From positions 953,405-1,017,404 of the forward strand of contig NZ_FPKO01000009.1 in the NCBI RefSeq assembly GCF_900119385.1: a DNA stretch of 64,000 nt, written 5' to 3'. Below are positions 8,009 to 16,453 of this stretch, in pieces. The DNA comes from Thermophilibacter mediterraneus (lineage in GTDB: Bacteria > Actinomycetota > Coriobacteriia > Coriobacteriales > Atopobiaceae). A program made the position numbers and the translations under genes. The notes below the pieces were generated by a model. It had not been told where the DNA came from. It searched no databases and worked only from the letters and a program-made list of their open reading frames with translations. Position 1 is the stretch's first letter. Every line of letters begins with the position of its first letter.

Positions 8009-10065
8009 TAGAGGACGTCGGCCTCGATGGCGTTCATCATGATCTGGGCCATCACGGCGCGGCTCACACTTGCCTGCGGGTCGAGGATGCGCGAGCCGTC
8101 CGCCTGGGACGCGCCTGCGATGACGCCCTCGGAGAGCGCCCACTGCGCCGCCTCGACGGCCCACTCGCTCGTGGAGGCGTGGTCGGGCATCTGCTCGAAG
8201 AGGCTCGGATCCACGTCCTGAGCCCCTCCCTGGCTGCGCACGTAGCGCCAGAGCACCGTCATGAGCTGCTCTCGGGTGATGGGCTGGCTCACGCCGAAGG
8301 TGCTCTGGTCGTCGCGCGGGGCGTCGAAGATGCCCTCGGCGACGCACCAGTTGACGGCCTCGGCGTAGTAGGCGTCCTGGTCCACGTCGGCAAACCCGCA
8401 GTCGGGCGCGTCCTCGCCGTTGCCGAGGTAGTTGTAGAGCAGCTGCGCGGCGTCCTGGCGGCCGAGGTCGGCCGAGGTCCCGAAGGCGCCGGACATGCCG
8501 CCCTGCCCGTTCATGATGCCCATGCGGTCGACGTAGACCACGGCGTCGTAGGGCCACTCTCCCTCGGTGACGTCGTTGAAGCGGTTGACGTGGCGCATGA
8601 GGTAGGTCACGGCCGCGTCGGCGTCGAGCGCCCCGTGGCTCCCGCTGACGACGCCGTCCTCGTCGGGCTGCGTGCGGTCGTTGGTGGCGTTCTCGACGGG
8701 CGCGGCGGTGGCGTAGAGGGCCTCGCAGATCTCGTCGACGGTCGCGGTGGGCTCGGCGTAGCACATGAGGGCGATGGTGCCCGAGACCATGGGGGCCGAG
8801 AGCGACGTCCCGGAGTAGGCGCTGGAGTAGTTGCCGCCCGCGACCTCGCTGTAGCTGGTGTGGGTCGACCAGATGCTCCTGCCCGGAGCGCTGATGTCCT
8901 TCTGGGCGTTGTAGTCCGACCAGGCGATGTTGGTGCCGTCGGGCTCGAGCGCGGTCACGCTCACGCACTCCTCGAAGTCGCTCGGGTAGAGGGCGGCCAC
9001 GTAGGGGTCGGTGTAGTTGCCGTTGCCCCCGGAGCACACGGTGACGATGCCCTCCTGGTAGGCGCGGCGGATCCAGTCGTGCAGGAGCTCGTCCTGCTGG
9101 GCGTCCTCGCTGTCGTAGTCGTCGGTGACGTAGCGGCCGAGGCTGAGGTTGAACACGCGGACGTTGAGCTCGTCGACGTCGACGCTCTCGAAGACGTACT
9201 CGTAGGCGCGGGCGAGCGTGGCGGTGTCCGTGGTCGACGAGCCGTCGGGGATGACCTTCACCGGCAGGACGTTGGCGTTCATGGAGGCGCCCGCGAGGCC
9301 CGTCCCGTTGTTCGCCACGGCGGCCGCGATGCCGGCGACGAGCGTGCCGTGGCCCACGTGGTCGGAGGTCCCCGTCTGCTCGGCCGTGACGGAGAGCGGC
9401 TGGCCGCCCTCGTCGACGTTGTTGGTGACGTCCCAGGCGTACTCCTCGAGCAGGTTGCCCTCGAGGTCCTCGTGGTCGAGCTTGACGCCGGAGTCCAGCG
9501 TGACGATGGTCACGGCGTTGTTTGCCTGGGCATGGTCCCAGGCGTCGTCGAGGTTGGTGCTGTAGACCCAGTACTGGTTGGGTTCCGAGCCGCTCTGCCT
9601 CACGAGCAGGAAGGGGTCGGCCTGGTCGAGTGCGCGGGCAAGCGGGGCGACGGACTCCTCGCCGGGGGCCCCGGCCGCGGACGAGGGGGACGTGTCCTCG
9701 CGGACGGGCTCGATGAGGTGGTAGACGTAGTTGAGCTGCGCGTGGGTCACGCCGTCGAGGCCGCGGACGGCCTCGAGCGCCTGCTCGTCGGTCTGGCCCT
9801 CGGCCGGGACGGCCTCGTAGGTCCGCTCGTCGTCGGTCTGGCTCACGAGGCCGGTGACGGTGACGCCCGCGTCGTCGAGCGTGGAGGTCGCGTCCGCGAG
9901 CAGGGAGACCTCGCTCATGGAGGGCTGCTCGAGCGTGACGAGGATGCCGTTGGAGACGGCCTCGTCCGCGAGGGCAGGCGCGGGCGCGCCGGAGAGCGCC
10001 GCGGCGAGGGCGAGGGGGAGGGCGCAGGCGAGCGCGCGGGCGCGCGAGATGCGAGGCTTGCTCAT
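8008..10065 (-). CDS. SLH-anchored subtilisin-like serine protease (S8)
   Basis: 685 residues. The start is the ATG preceded by AGGAGG at a 6-bp spacing; an upstream in-frame start has no such site. Signal peptide about residues 1-33 (cleavage near ALA-DEA), then a pro-region. Catalytic triad visible: Asp191 in 'TLDSGVKLDHEDL', His239 in 'DHVGHGTLVAG', Ser421 in 'SGTSLSAPMVSG', with the oxyanion Asn near 348. The C-terminal 200 residues hold three SLH-type repeats ('FNDVTEGEWPYDAV', 'FADVDQDAYYAEAV', 'MPDHASTSEWAVEAA'), so the enzyme should sit on the cell wall. It could process the neighbouring SLH proteins (inference). Confidence 0.92.
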   Translation of the reverse strand: MSKPRISRARALACALPLALAAALSGAPAPALADEAVSNGILVTLEQPSMSEVSLLADATSTLDDAGVTVTGLVSQTDDERTYEAVPAEGQTDEQALEAVRGLDGVTHAQLNYVYHLIEPVREDTSPSSAAGAPGEESVAPLARALDQADPFLLVRQSGSEPNQYWVYSTNLDDAWDHAQANNAVTIVTLDSGVKLDHEDLEGNLLEEYAWDVTNNVDEGGQPLSVTAEQTGTSDHVGHGTLVAGIAAAVANNGTGLAGASMNANVLPVKVIPDGSSTTDTATLARAYEYVFESVDVDELNVRVFNLSLGRYVTDDYDSEDAQQDELLHDWIRRAYQEGIVTVCSGGNGNYTDPYVAALYPSDFEECVSVTALEPDGTNIAWSDYNAQKDISAPGRSIWSTHTSYSEVAGGNYSSAYSGTSLSAPMVSGTIALMCYAEPTATVDEICEALYATAAPVENATNDRTQPDEDGVVSGSHGALDADAAVTYLMRHVNRFNDVTEGEWPYDAVVYVDRMGIMNGQGGMSGAFGTSADLGRQDAAQLLYNYLGNGEDAPDCGFADVDQDAYYAEAVNWCVAEGIFDAPRDDQSTFGVSQPITREQLMTVLWRYVRSQGGAQDVDPSLFEQMPDHASTSEWAVEAAQWALSEGVIAGASQADGSRILDPQASVSRAVMAQIMMNAIEADVL

Positions 10066-10234
10066 GGGGTTCCTCCTGCGAGGTTCTTCTCGGCGTGTCA
10101 TGTCCGCGCGCGTGGGGCGGGACGCACCCATTGTAGGTCTCCGCGGGTCCGGAGTGGCGCGTTGTCCGGCGACGGCGATGGTGGGGAGTTGGTACGGCCG
10201 GGGCTGCGCGTGCGGGCCGACGGGTGCGGTTGCC

Positions 10235-10240
10235 TATACT
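10235..10240 (+). promoter_or_regulatory. -10 box TATACT upstream of glycosyltransferase
   Basis: TATACT lies 34 bp before the ATG at 10275 in the divergent region with the protease. No convincing -35 is seen at the expected spacing. Confidence 0.4.
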
Positions 10241-10274
10241 GGACACGTTGGTCCGACCGATCTGAGGGGCAGTC

Positions 10275-11246
10275 ATGGGAGATTCGACGCGCGCGCTGTG
10301 CTGCATCGTGCCGTGCTACAACGAGGAGGCGTCGCTTCCGGCCCTGTTCGACGCCCTGGCCGAGGTGTCCCCGGCGCTGGGGCGCGAGTTTGGGCTCACG
10401 GTGGGCTGCGTGCTCGTGGACGACGGCTCCCGGGACCGCACGCTCGAGCTGCTGCGCGCCCAGAACGCCGTCGACCCCAACTGCCACTACGTCTCGTTCA
10501 CGCGCAACTTCGGCAAGGAGGCGGGGCTGCTCGCCGGCATGGCGGAGGCGCTGCGCCTCTTCCCCGGGGAGGACGACCTCTTCGTGATCATGGACGCCGA
10601 CCTGCAGGACCCGCCGTCGCTGCTCGTCGACATGGTCCGCGCGCTCGACGAGGGCGGCGACGACGTGGACGTCGCGGCGACCTATCGCAAGAGCCGCGCG
10701 GGCGAGCCACCCATCAGGAGCGCCTTCTCGCACCTGTTCTACCGCCTCATGAACTCCATCTCGGACGTGAGCATGCGCGACGGGGCGCGCGACTTCCGCG
10801 TCATGCGCCGGCGCGTGGTGCAGACCGTCGTCGACCTGCCCGAGCGCGTGCGGTTCTCGAAGGGCCTGCTCATGTGGGGCGGCTTCCGCACGGAGTGGAT
10901 CGGCTACGAGAACGTCGAGCGCGCCGCGGGCGAGAGCAAGTGGAACTTCTGGGGGCTCATGCGCTACGCCATCGACGGCATCGTCGCGTTCTCGGTGGCG
11001 CCGCTCGAGCTGATCTCCGTGGGCGGGCTCGTGGTGTTCCTGCTCTCGCTGGTGTTTTTGCTCTTCATCTTCGTGCGGGCGCTGCTCTTTGGCGACCCGG
11101 TCGCGGGCTGGCCCTCGCTCGTGTGCCTGATCACGCTGCTCTCGGGCCTGCAGCTGCTCGGGCTGGGCGTGGTGGGGCTCTACCTGTCGAAGATCTACGC
11201 CGAGACGAAGCGCCGCCCGCTGTACGTGATCCGCGAGGAGCGGTAG
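10275..11246 (+). CDS. GT2 glycosyltransferase, DPM1/GtrB type
   Basis: 323 residues, ATG with GAGGGG upstream. The N-terminal GT-A domain shows 'IVPCYNEEAS' (11-20), 'VDDGS' (48-52) and the metal-binding 'IMDADLQDPP' (105-114), then 'FTRNFGKEAG'. Two hydrophobic segments follow at about 236-275 and 282-308. This layout fits polyisoprenyl-phosphate glycosyltransferases that charge bactoprenol phosphate with a hexose on the cytoplasmic face of the membrane. The acceptor sugar pathway is not visible in the neighbours. Transcribed alone, convergent with the next gene. Confidence 0.88.
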   Translation: MGDSTRALCCIVPCYNEEASLPALFDALAEVSPALGREFGLTVGCVLVDDGSRDRTLELLRAQNAVDPNCHYVSFTRNFGKEAGLLAGMAEALRLFPGEDDLFVIMDADLQDPPSLLVDMVRALDEGGDDVDVAATYRKSRAGEPPIRSAFSHLFYRLMNSISDVSMRDGARDFRVMRRRVVQTVVDLPERVRFSKGLLMWGGFRTEWIGYENVERAAGESKWNFWGLMRYAIDGIVAFSVAPLELISVGGLVVFLLSLVFLLFIFVRALLFGDPVAGWPSLVCLITLLSGLQLLGLGVVGLYLSKIYAETKRRPLYVIREER

Positions 11247-11261
11247 CGCGGGCGCGGGGCC

Positions 11262-11290
11262 GCGGGGCCGCCTGCGAGGCCGGGCCCCGC
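11262..11290. terminator. bidirectional GC hairpin
   Basis: GCGGGGCC (11262-11269) pairs with GGCCCCGC (11283-11290) between two convergent stop codons; the right arm touches the stop of the minus-strand gene. Confidence 0.4.
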
Positions 11291-12348
11291 TACAGGTCCT
11301 CTGCGGTGAGGATTTCCTGCGGGATGAGCAGGGCGTGCTCGATGACGGCCCTCAGGTAGGCCGCCTCGCCCTTCTTGAGCTCCCCCTCGAGCAGCTCCAG
11401 GCCGCGGATCGCGACGCCGCCCTGGTCGGTGGGCTCGTTGTCGAGCGGGTCGGGGAAGCGCTCCATCGCGCGCCGCAGCATGAGCCGATAGGCCGCAACG
11501 AAGGGCTGCACGTCGAAGTGCCCGACGGCGACCTCGCCGAGCTTGTCGAGGATCGAGAGTCCCGCGCGGTCGATGTCGCCCCAGTAGAGCACGGTCGTGT
11601 CCTGCGCGCTGAGCGTCGCCACGAGGTCGGGGAGCTTGTGCGGGTCGTCGACGAGGTACCCGTTGCCAAAGACCACGCCGTGCACGCGCTCGCCGAAGAT
11701 GCGCTTGCGACCCTCGAGGTACATGGCGTTTCTCATGTTGACCCACGGGTCGAGGTTCTCGGAGACCACGATGCGCATGTGACGGTGCTGGCGCGGGATG
11801 TGGTGCAGCAGCTCGAGCTTGACCTGCGGGCGGGGGCTCACGATGTCCGAGAGGCCCATGAGGTGCAGGAGCTTGCGCCCCTCGGCCTCGAGCGCGAGGA
11901 ACTTCTCGTCCCCGAAGACTCGGTACGAGAGCTCGCGCAGGCTGAGGGTGCCGTCGCCGAGGCTCGGCCTGCCGGCGATGGCGTCGCTGAGCGAGCGCAG
12001 CTCCCGCTCGTAGATGACGTAGGCGTCAGGGGTGCTGAGCAGCCAGCCGTTGATCCACAGGCGCGGGTCGAGGTCGATGATCTTTCGGCGGACGTCCTCG
12101 AGCTCGGGGGTCTGCTTGCGAACGGTGTCCAGGCGCGAGAGGGTGCGCGCGTCGCGGCGCGCGGGCGGCTTGGGGCGCTCGGCGCGGGCGATGGCGCGCT
12201 GCTCGTCGGGGCGGGCGTCGGCGGGGGCGTGCCGTCGCGCGGGGGCGTCGGCCGTCGTGGGGGCGTCGGCCGCGCCGTTCTTCTCGCTGCCCGCGTCCTC
12301 ATCCGAAAAGGCCGAAATTGTACGGATGGGGGTGCGATTGGGTAGCAA
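11290..12348 (-). CDS. DUF2220 (Wadjet JetD C-terminal-like) protein
   Basis: About 352 residues from a TTG start; the start is uncertain because the first 75 residues are Ala/Pro/Arg-rich and no ATG occurs before residue 164. The C-terminal half has the DUF2220/JetD toprim-like signature: Glu197 in 'VVSENLDPW' and 'VLYWGDIDRAGLSIL' with Asp258 and Asp260. In Wadjet, JetD cleaves plasmid DNA held by the SMC-like JetABC complex. No jetA, jetB or jetC gene is nearby, so this is an orphan or part of another system. It lies downstream, on the same strand, of two accessory genes (12645-14908) after a structured 297-bp gap. Confidence 0.75.
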   Translation of the reverse strand: MLPNRTPIRTISAFSDEDAGSEKNGAADAPTTADAPARRHAPADARPDEQRAIARAERPKPPARRDARTLSRLDTVRKQTPELEDVRRKIIDLDPRLWINGWLLSTPDAYVIYERELRSLSDAIAGRPSLGDGTLSLRELSYRVFGDEKFLALEAEGRKLLHLMGLSDIVSPRPQVKLELLHHIPRQHRHMRIVVSENLDPWVNMRNAMYLEGRKRIFGERVHGVVFGNGYLVDDPHKLPDLVATLSAQDTTVLYWGDIDRAGLSILDKLGEVAVGHFDVQPFVAAYRLMLRRAMERFPDPLDNEPTDQGGVAIRGLELLEGELKKGEAAYLRAVIEHALLIPQEILTAEDL

Positions 12349-12532
12349 CTTTGATGTTCGGGGAGGGGGCGGCTGAGGTGCCTCTCGAAGCGTGGCGGGA
12401 ATGAATTGCTTTCGTAAAGTAGAGGTTTATCGATGAGATGGTAATAGGCCCGCCGTGGGGGCGGGGCCGGGCGTCTACATCAAAATCGATACACAATCGT
12501 TGGGGGTTCTGGCGAAATCTGGCCTGTGCGGG

Positions 12533-12623
12533 CGCGAGGGTGCCGGCGACTCATGGGAGCCGGGCGAAATCGGGCGCCCCCGCGGGCCCCGTGGCTCCCA
12601 CGCGCGGAGGGGCCACCCTCGCG
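12533..12623 (-). terminator. long two-part hairpin after the 488-aa gene
   Basis: CGCGAGGGTG (12533-12542) pairs with CACCCTCGCG (12614-12623). Inside it TGGGAGCC (12554-12561) pairs with GGCTCCCA (12593-12600). It lies 22 bp past the minus-strand stop at 12645 and before the DUF2220 gene, so it may terminate or attenuate transcription between them. The rest of 12349-12644 shows no gene. Confidence 0.5.
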
Positions 12624-12644
12624 TTGTCCTGCCCACACTCCCGG

Positions 12645-14111
12645 CTAGTCGCCGAAGAAGGTCGTCATGGGGTCCCAGTCGCCCGCATGGGCGAGTCGGC
12701 GTGTCTCCTGGTCGCGCTCCGCGATGCGAAGCTCCTCGCCGTCCCCGCAGATGACGAGGGTCGCTCCCGGCGCGCGGCCGTCGAAGGCCAGCTCGTCGAG
12801 CGGGAGGCGGCCGCGCTCGTCGAGGTCGATGAGGTCGCCCTCGATCGAGAGGCGGTCGAACTCTTCGTCGAAGGTGGCGGGGAAGGCGTCACCGGGCGCG
12901 GCCTCGTCGCCGGGGAGGTTCCACGCGGGCCCGACGAGCTGCTGCTCGTCTGTGATGAGCCGAGCGAGGATGCCGGCGCGGCGAGACTCCCCCACGCAGC
13001 CGAGATAGCTCCCGAACTCGTCGGATCGCCTCGTGACGTACGCCCTGCGGTCGCCCTCGAGAAGGTGCCCGGGGACCGCGACCGAGAGGTCGTCGAGGAC
13101 GGTCGCCTCGCCCGAGCCCAGGAGGAGGCCGGTCGGTCCGCCGTCGTCGCGGGCGAGCTCGGACAGGAGCGCGTGGGCGGCCCTCGGCTCCTCCTCGTAG
13201 TCGTCGTATCCGTAGAGTGCGGGTCCGGGCCAGGCGGCGCCCACCCCGGCGAGGTCGAGCTTCGGCCGCTCGAGCCCGAGCGCCCATGCCATGACCCGCT
13301 GGCCGAGCCGGGAGAAGGGGAGTATCCACGAGCCGTCGTACGAGGCCTCCGCCGGGAGGTCGGCTGGGGCGTCGTCGAGCCCCGGCGTGCGCGAGGCGAG
13401 CCCGTCGAGCGTGACGCCGATCCTCCTGGCGGCGTCCCCCTGAGAGATTCGCCACGTGGCGACGGCGTCGTCGACGTCGCGGAAGTCGTGGTGGCCGATG
13501 GTCGCGGCGCTCAGGTCGTCGATGGCGCGGCCCGCGGCGAGCAGGAGGCGACGGTAGAGCTCGAGGATCGCGACGAGCGCATGCGTGCCGTCGATGCCAC
13601 GCAGCATGTCGTCGAGGCCGAGGCGCCGGGCGAGCCGGGGCCTCGACGCAAGGGCCTCGACGGCGTCCGCCGCCCGCCCCCACGTCTCGAGGGCGCGGGC
13701 CCGGTCTTCCGTCACGGCCCCGTCCTCGCCCACGGCGTGCTCGGCCAGGGCGAGCGGCATGCCGAGCGAGAGCAGCGCGCGCCCGTCATCCCGGGCGAGC
13801 TCGTCGAGCCTCCTGCGGACGGACGACTCGGTGGCCTCGTCGAGCGCGACGAGCTCCCGTCCGTCGGTCGTGCGATACGCGCGCGCCGCCGCGAAGAGCG
13901 TCTGGCGGAGCATGACGAAGCGCCTGTCGCTCATCGGACCCGGCTCGGCGCGATCGAGGAGGAAGCTTGCGAGCTCCCCGATCTTGTCGGGGCGGATGAG
14001 GAGCGGCCTCGTGCGGCCGAGGTCCCTCCACGCCGCCAGGCCCTCGAGGTCGTCCGGTACGAGGTCCCCGGGCCGGTAGGACGTGATGCCGATCGATGAC
14101 CAGATGCTCAT
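12645..14111 (-). CDS. uncharacterised 488-aa protein
   Basis: Start ATG preceded by GGGGAAG at a suitable distance; an earlier in-frame ATG lacks an RBS. No signal peptide or membrane segment. Mostly helical in the first 300 residues with many Arg/Asp/Ala, then a more mixed C-terminal part with 'TDEQQLVGPAWNLPGDE'. The C-terminus ends 'DWDPMTTFFGD'. I do not recognise a family. It starts 38 bp after the HEPN/Abi gene ends on the same strand, which points to an operon and to a partner role in defence or toxin control (inference from position only). Confidence 0.75.
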   Translation of the reverse strand: MSIWSSIGITSYRPGDLVPDDLEGLAAWRDLGRTRPLLIRPDKIGELASFLLDRAEPGPMSDRRFVMLRQTLFAAARAYRTTDGRELVALDEATESSVRRRLDELARDDGRALLSLGMPLALAEHAVGEDGAVTEDRARALETWGRAADAVEALASRPRLARRLGLDDMLRGIDGTHALVAILELYRRLLLAAGRAIDDLSAATIGHHDFRDVDDAVATWRISQGDAARRIGVTLDGLASRTPGLDDAPADLPAEASYDGSWILPFSRLGQRVMAWALGLERPKLDLAGVGAAWPGPALYGYDDYEEEPRAAHALLSELARDDGGPTGLLLGSGEATVLDDLSVAVPGHLLEGDRRAYVTRRSDEFGSYLGCVGESRRAGILARLITDEQQLVGPAWNLPGDEAAPGDAFPATFDEEFDRLSIEGDLIDLDERGRLPLDELAFDGRAPGATLVICGDGEELRIAERDQETRRLAHAGDWDPMTTFFGD

Positions 14112-14149
14112 GGCTTCCCCCGATCCGCGGGCGCTCGGCTCCAAATCTC

Positions 14150-14908
14150 CTACAGCCTCACGTCTGCCGGCGCGGGCTGCTGCTCGCAGAACAGCTCGAC
14201 GGGAGTCCTTCTGCCGTCACCGTACAGCCGCTCAACTGCCTCGGGACACAGGTCGCGCAGCAGCCGAATGGCGTTGGAGACCGCCGAGAGGGGAGAGAGT
14301 TCCGCCTCGGCAGGGTCGAACAGCCGCTCGGCATGTGCCGCCCGGTTCCTCACGTGGAGGATCCCGTTCAGCGAGAGTTGGAGTTCCCTCCTCCTTGTTC
14401 CCTTCGGCCATGCGCGGTAGAGGCACGTCCTCCATATCGCTGCCTCGCGGGAGCGGTCGGTGAGGTGAACCCAGAACCCAAGCGTGAGGCTCGCTACGAG
14501 TGCGCCGTGCGGGAACTCCCGCGGAAGCCCAGCGGCGGCGGCGTCGATGATGCGCCGATTCGTGTAGTTCGCGTCCAGCTCCCTGTGCCCCGATCTCCTC
14601 ATGAGGGGGACGCGCGCCGGGGAGTCGTCGTCGAGGAGCCAGTCACCCTCCCAGCACTCGCCCATCACGCGGTCGTAGGCGTTGCGCAGCGCGATTTCGA
14701 AATGGCAGATGTCGCGCATGACCACCTGTGCGAGGGAGGCATTCCATTCGTAGAGGTCCAGTGCCCGTTCGGCGTCGCCGTCGCAAGCGGCGAGATAGGG
14801 CGCAAAGCGCTCGGGCGAGAGCCACCGCTCCGCCCACGCGCGCGTCCCGTCGCCCTCGGAGGGGCATTTCCGATTCTCGTTGATGGTGCTCTCAGGCTCT
14901 TCGCGCAT
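14150..14908 (-). CDS. Abi-like HEPN-domain protein (Abi_2/AbiD-F type)
   Basis: 252 residues. Abi_2 features: 'HFEIALRNAYDRVM' (69-82), 'SLTLGFWVHLTD' (140-151) and an Rx4H HEPN motif 'RNRAAH' with Arg187 and His192. Such proteins are predicted RNases that cause abortive infection when released from inhibition. The start at 14908 has only a weak upstream GGGAG on the minus strand. The following gene starts 38 bp later on the same strand. Lower GC than the housekeeping genes further along suggests acquisition by transfer. Confidence 0.8.
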   Translation of the reverse strand: MREEPESTINENRKCPSEGDGTRAWAERWLSPERFAPYLAACDGDAERALDLYEWNASLAQVVMRDICHFEIALRNAYDRVMGECWEGDWLLDDDSPARVPLMRRSGHRELDANYTNRRIIDAAAAGLPREFPHGALVASLTLGFWVHLTDRSREAAIWRTCLYRAWPKGTRRRELQLSLNGILHVRNRAAHAERLFDPAEAELSPLSAVSNAIRLLRDLCPEAVERLYGDGRRTPVELFCEQQPAPADVRL

Positions 14909-15365
14909 CGAAGACTCCCTATAAACAAATCGAGGCCCGGTGACTTGAATCAGAGGTCATTCCCGGGCCCATCGATCCATATCATACCTGCTTTCGCGGG
15001 TTACAACAAGAGGGCTCGGGAAGTGCGCATCACGTCACCAGCCCCTTCGCTCACGCCGTCCTTTGAGACCGCACTCCACGTGTGGTCGGCTGTAATGTCC
15101 CGCTCCCGCCACTTCGTGAGCGCGCGGAAATCGCCCCTGAAAACGCCTCAGAGCAACCCCAAGAACGATTCGTACCGGATTCGTACCAAGTTGAAACTCG
15201 CTGAAAGGAGGCCAAAAGAAACGAGCCTTCTACCTGCGCATTCATTCGTCCTTTTGAACCCAATGCAGTCTTACGTCATTAGCTGGCAGCTAATGAACTC
15301 GAGGAGGGGACGGTCTAGTCTTTCAGCCAACAGCGTCCGCACCGAGAGAAACGTAGGTGATTACC
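14909..15365. other. 457-bp divergent intergenic region without a gene
   Basis: No supported ORF. An imperfect hairpin at about 14933-14970 has GGCCCGG...TGAC arms with a bulge, upstream of the Abi gene. A 10-bp direct repeat GATTCGTACC occurs at 15167-15176 and 15178-15187. The region is AT-richer than its surroundings and may hold promoters for both divergent genes or an old integration scar. Confidence 0.5.
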
Positions 15366-15893
15366 ATGAGGAAGTCCCAGGAAATCGGCCGTTCCGTCGT
15401 CTCCGTAGCGCTGGCGTGCGCCGTCATGGCGTGCCCTGTCGCGTTGGTCGGATGCAACGACGATGCGGGGGAGCAGGGGGCGGTTGCGACAACGGGGGAG
15501 CAGCCTGCCGAGGAGCAGCCCGCCGAGGAGCAGCCTGTTGAGGAAGTTCAGTCCGAATATGACGTCACAATTGACGGCGCGACCGTTACGACCGACTACG
15601 AGGGTGCTCCCGCAATGATCGTGGACTATTCATTCACCAACAACTCTGATGAGGCCACCTCATTTGCTGTCGCGTGCTCCCAGAAGGCGTTCCAGAACGG
15701 GGTTCAGCTCGAGACTGCCATCGTGACCGAGGACCTTGGGAACGGCTACCTCGCAGAGATTAAGCCCGGAGCCACCACCACCGCTCGGATGGCATACAGC
15801 CTGACCGACCAGTCCGATGTCACGGTCGAGGTCTCGGAGCTCATCTCGCTTGACGATACCCTTCTTGCCCAGGCGACCTTCCCTGCGGCCTAG
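15366..15893 (+). CDS. DUF5067-type lipoprotein
   Basis: 175 residues from the ATG that follows AGGTGA by 5 bp. Signal peptide with lipobox 'VALVGC' gives an N-terminal lipidated Cys near residue 30. A Glu/Gln/Pro-rich spacer with repeated 'EEQPA' follows, then a beta-sandwich 'YDVTIDGATVTTDYEG...FTNNSDEATSFAV' characteristic of DUF5067. Membrane-attached on the outside; ligand unknown. The XRE regulator starts 45 bp downstream and the kinase after that, so the three may form one unit. Confidence 0.8.
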   Translation: MRKSQEIGRSVVSVALACAVMACPVALVGCNDDAGEQGAVATTGEQPAEEQPAEEQPVEEVQSEYDVTIDGATVTTDYEGAPAMIVDYSFTNNSDEATSFAVACSQKAFQNGVQLETAIVTEDLGNGYLAEIKPGATTTARMAYSLTDQSDVTVEVSELISLDDTLLAQATFPAA

Positions 15894-15937
15894 GCCTCTA
15901 GCCTCTGCTATTCTTGCGACACGAGGGAGGTGACGCC

Positions 15938-16357
15938 ATGGCGGAGCGACTGACCGAGGAGCTGCTCGACGAGCTGCTCAGCGCGTCCGACCTCGACGGG
16001 TACCTCGAGCGCGAGCAGCCCGGCTCGCGCACCCTTGCCGAGTACCTCAACCAGCTGCTCGCCGAGAAGGGCCTCGAGCGCTCGCGCGTGGTGCGCATGG
16101 CGGACCTCAACGACACCTTCGGATACCAGATCTTCAAGGGAACTCGCCACCCCAGCCGCGACAAGGTCCTCCAGATAGCCTTTGCGATGGCGCTCACCCT
16201 GCGCGAGACCAACCGGGCCCTCACGGCCGCCGGGGTGAGCGAGCTCTACTGCAAGGACCGTCGCGACGCGATCATCATCTTCTGCCTGGACCGGGGCTGC
16301 TCGCTTCAGAAGGTCAACGAGGAGCTCTACCGCTTCGGGGAGCGCACGATCTGCTAG
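15938..16357 (+). CDS. XRE-type helix-turn-helix protein paired with Ser/Thr kinase
   Basis: 139 residues, ATG preceded by GGGAGGTGA. Begins with an acidic 'TEELLDELLSASDLDGYLE' helix, then an HTH around residues 40-80 ('VVRMADLNDTFGYQIFKGTR', 'HPSRDKVLQIAFAMALTLRE'). The C-terminal part 'CKDRRDAIIIFCLDRGCSL' continues the helical bundle. Small HTH proteins of this kind are commonly encoded just before a Ser/Thr kinase in gut anaerobes and may be its substrate or regulator (inference). No DNA target is evident. Confidence 0.78.
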   Translation: MAERLTEELLDELLSASDLDGYLEREQPGSRTLAEYLNQLLAEKGLERSRVVRMADLNDTFGYQIFKGTRHPSRDKVLQIAFAMALTLRETNRALTAAGVSELYCKDRRDAIIIFCLDRGCSLQKVNEELYRFGERTIC

Positions 16358-16453
16358 CGGGGCGGGGGAGGCGGCCTGCCCCCTCGCTCCGGACGGACTC
16401 CTCTCGGCGGGGTCGGCGCGGTGGCGCTGGCCCCGCTCTGCTAGGATGAGCGC

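Noticed and set aside
8179-10587. About 800-codon open frame antisense to the subtilisin gene
   Set aside because: Low-complexity Gly/Val/Asp translation; the catalytic triad lies on the other strand.
11290-14908. Complete Wadjet system
   Set aside because: Only a JetD-like protein is present. The 488-aa protein has no SMC, kleisin or Walker motifs.
14909-15365. tRNA gene or tRNA fragment as phage attachment site
   Set aside because: No cloverleaf or T-loop could be built; only a short direct repeat remains.
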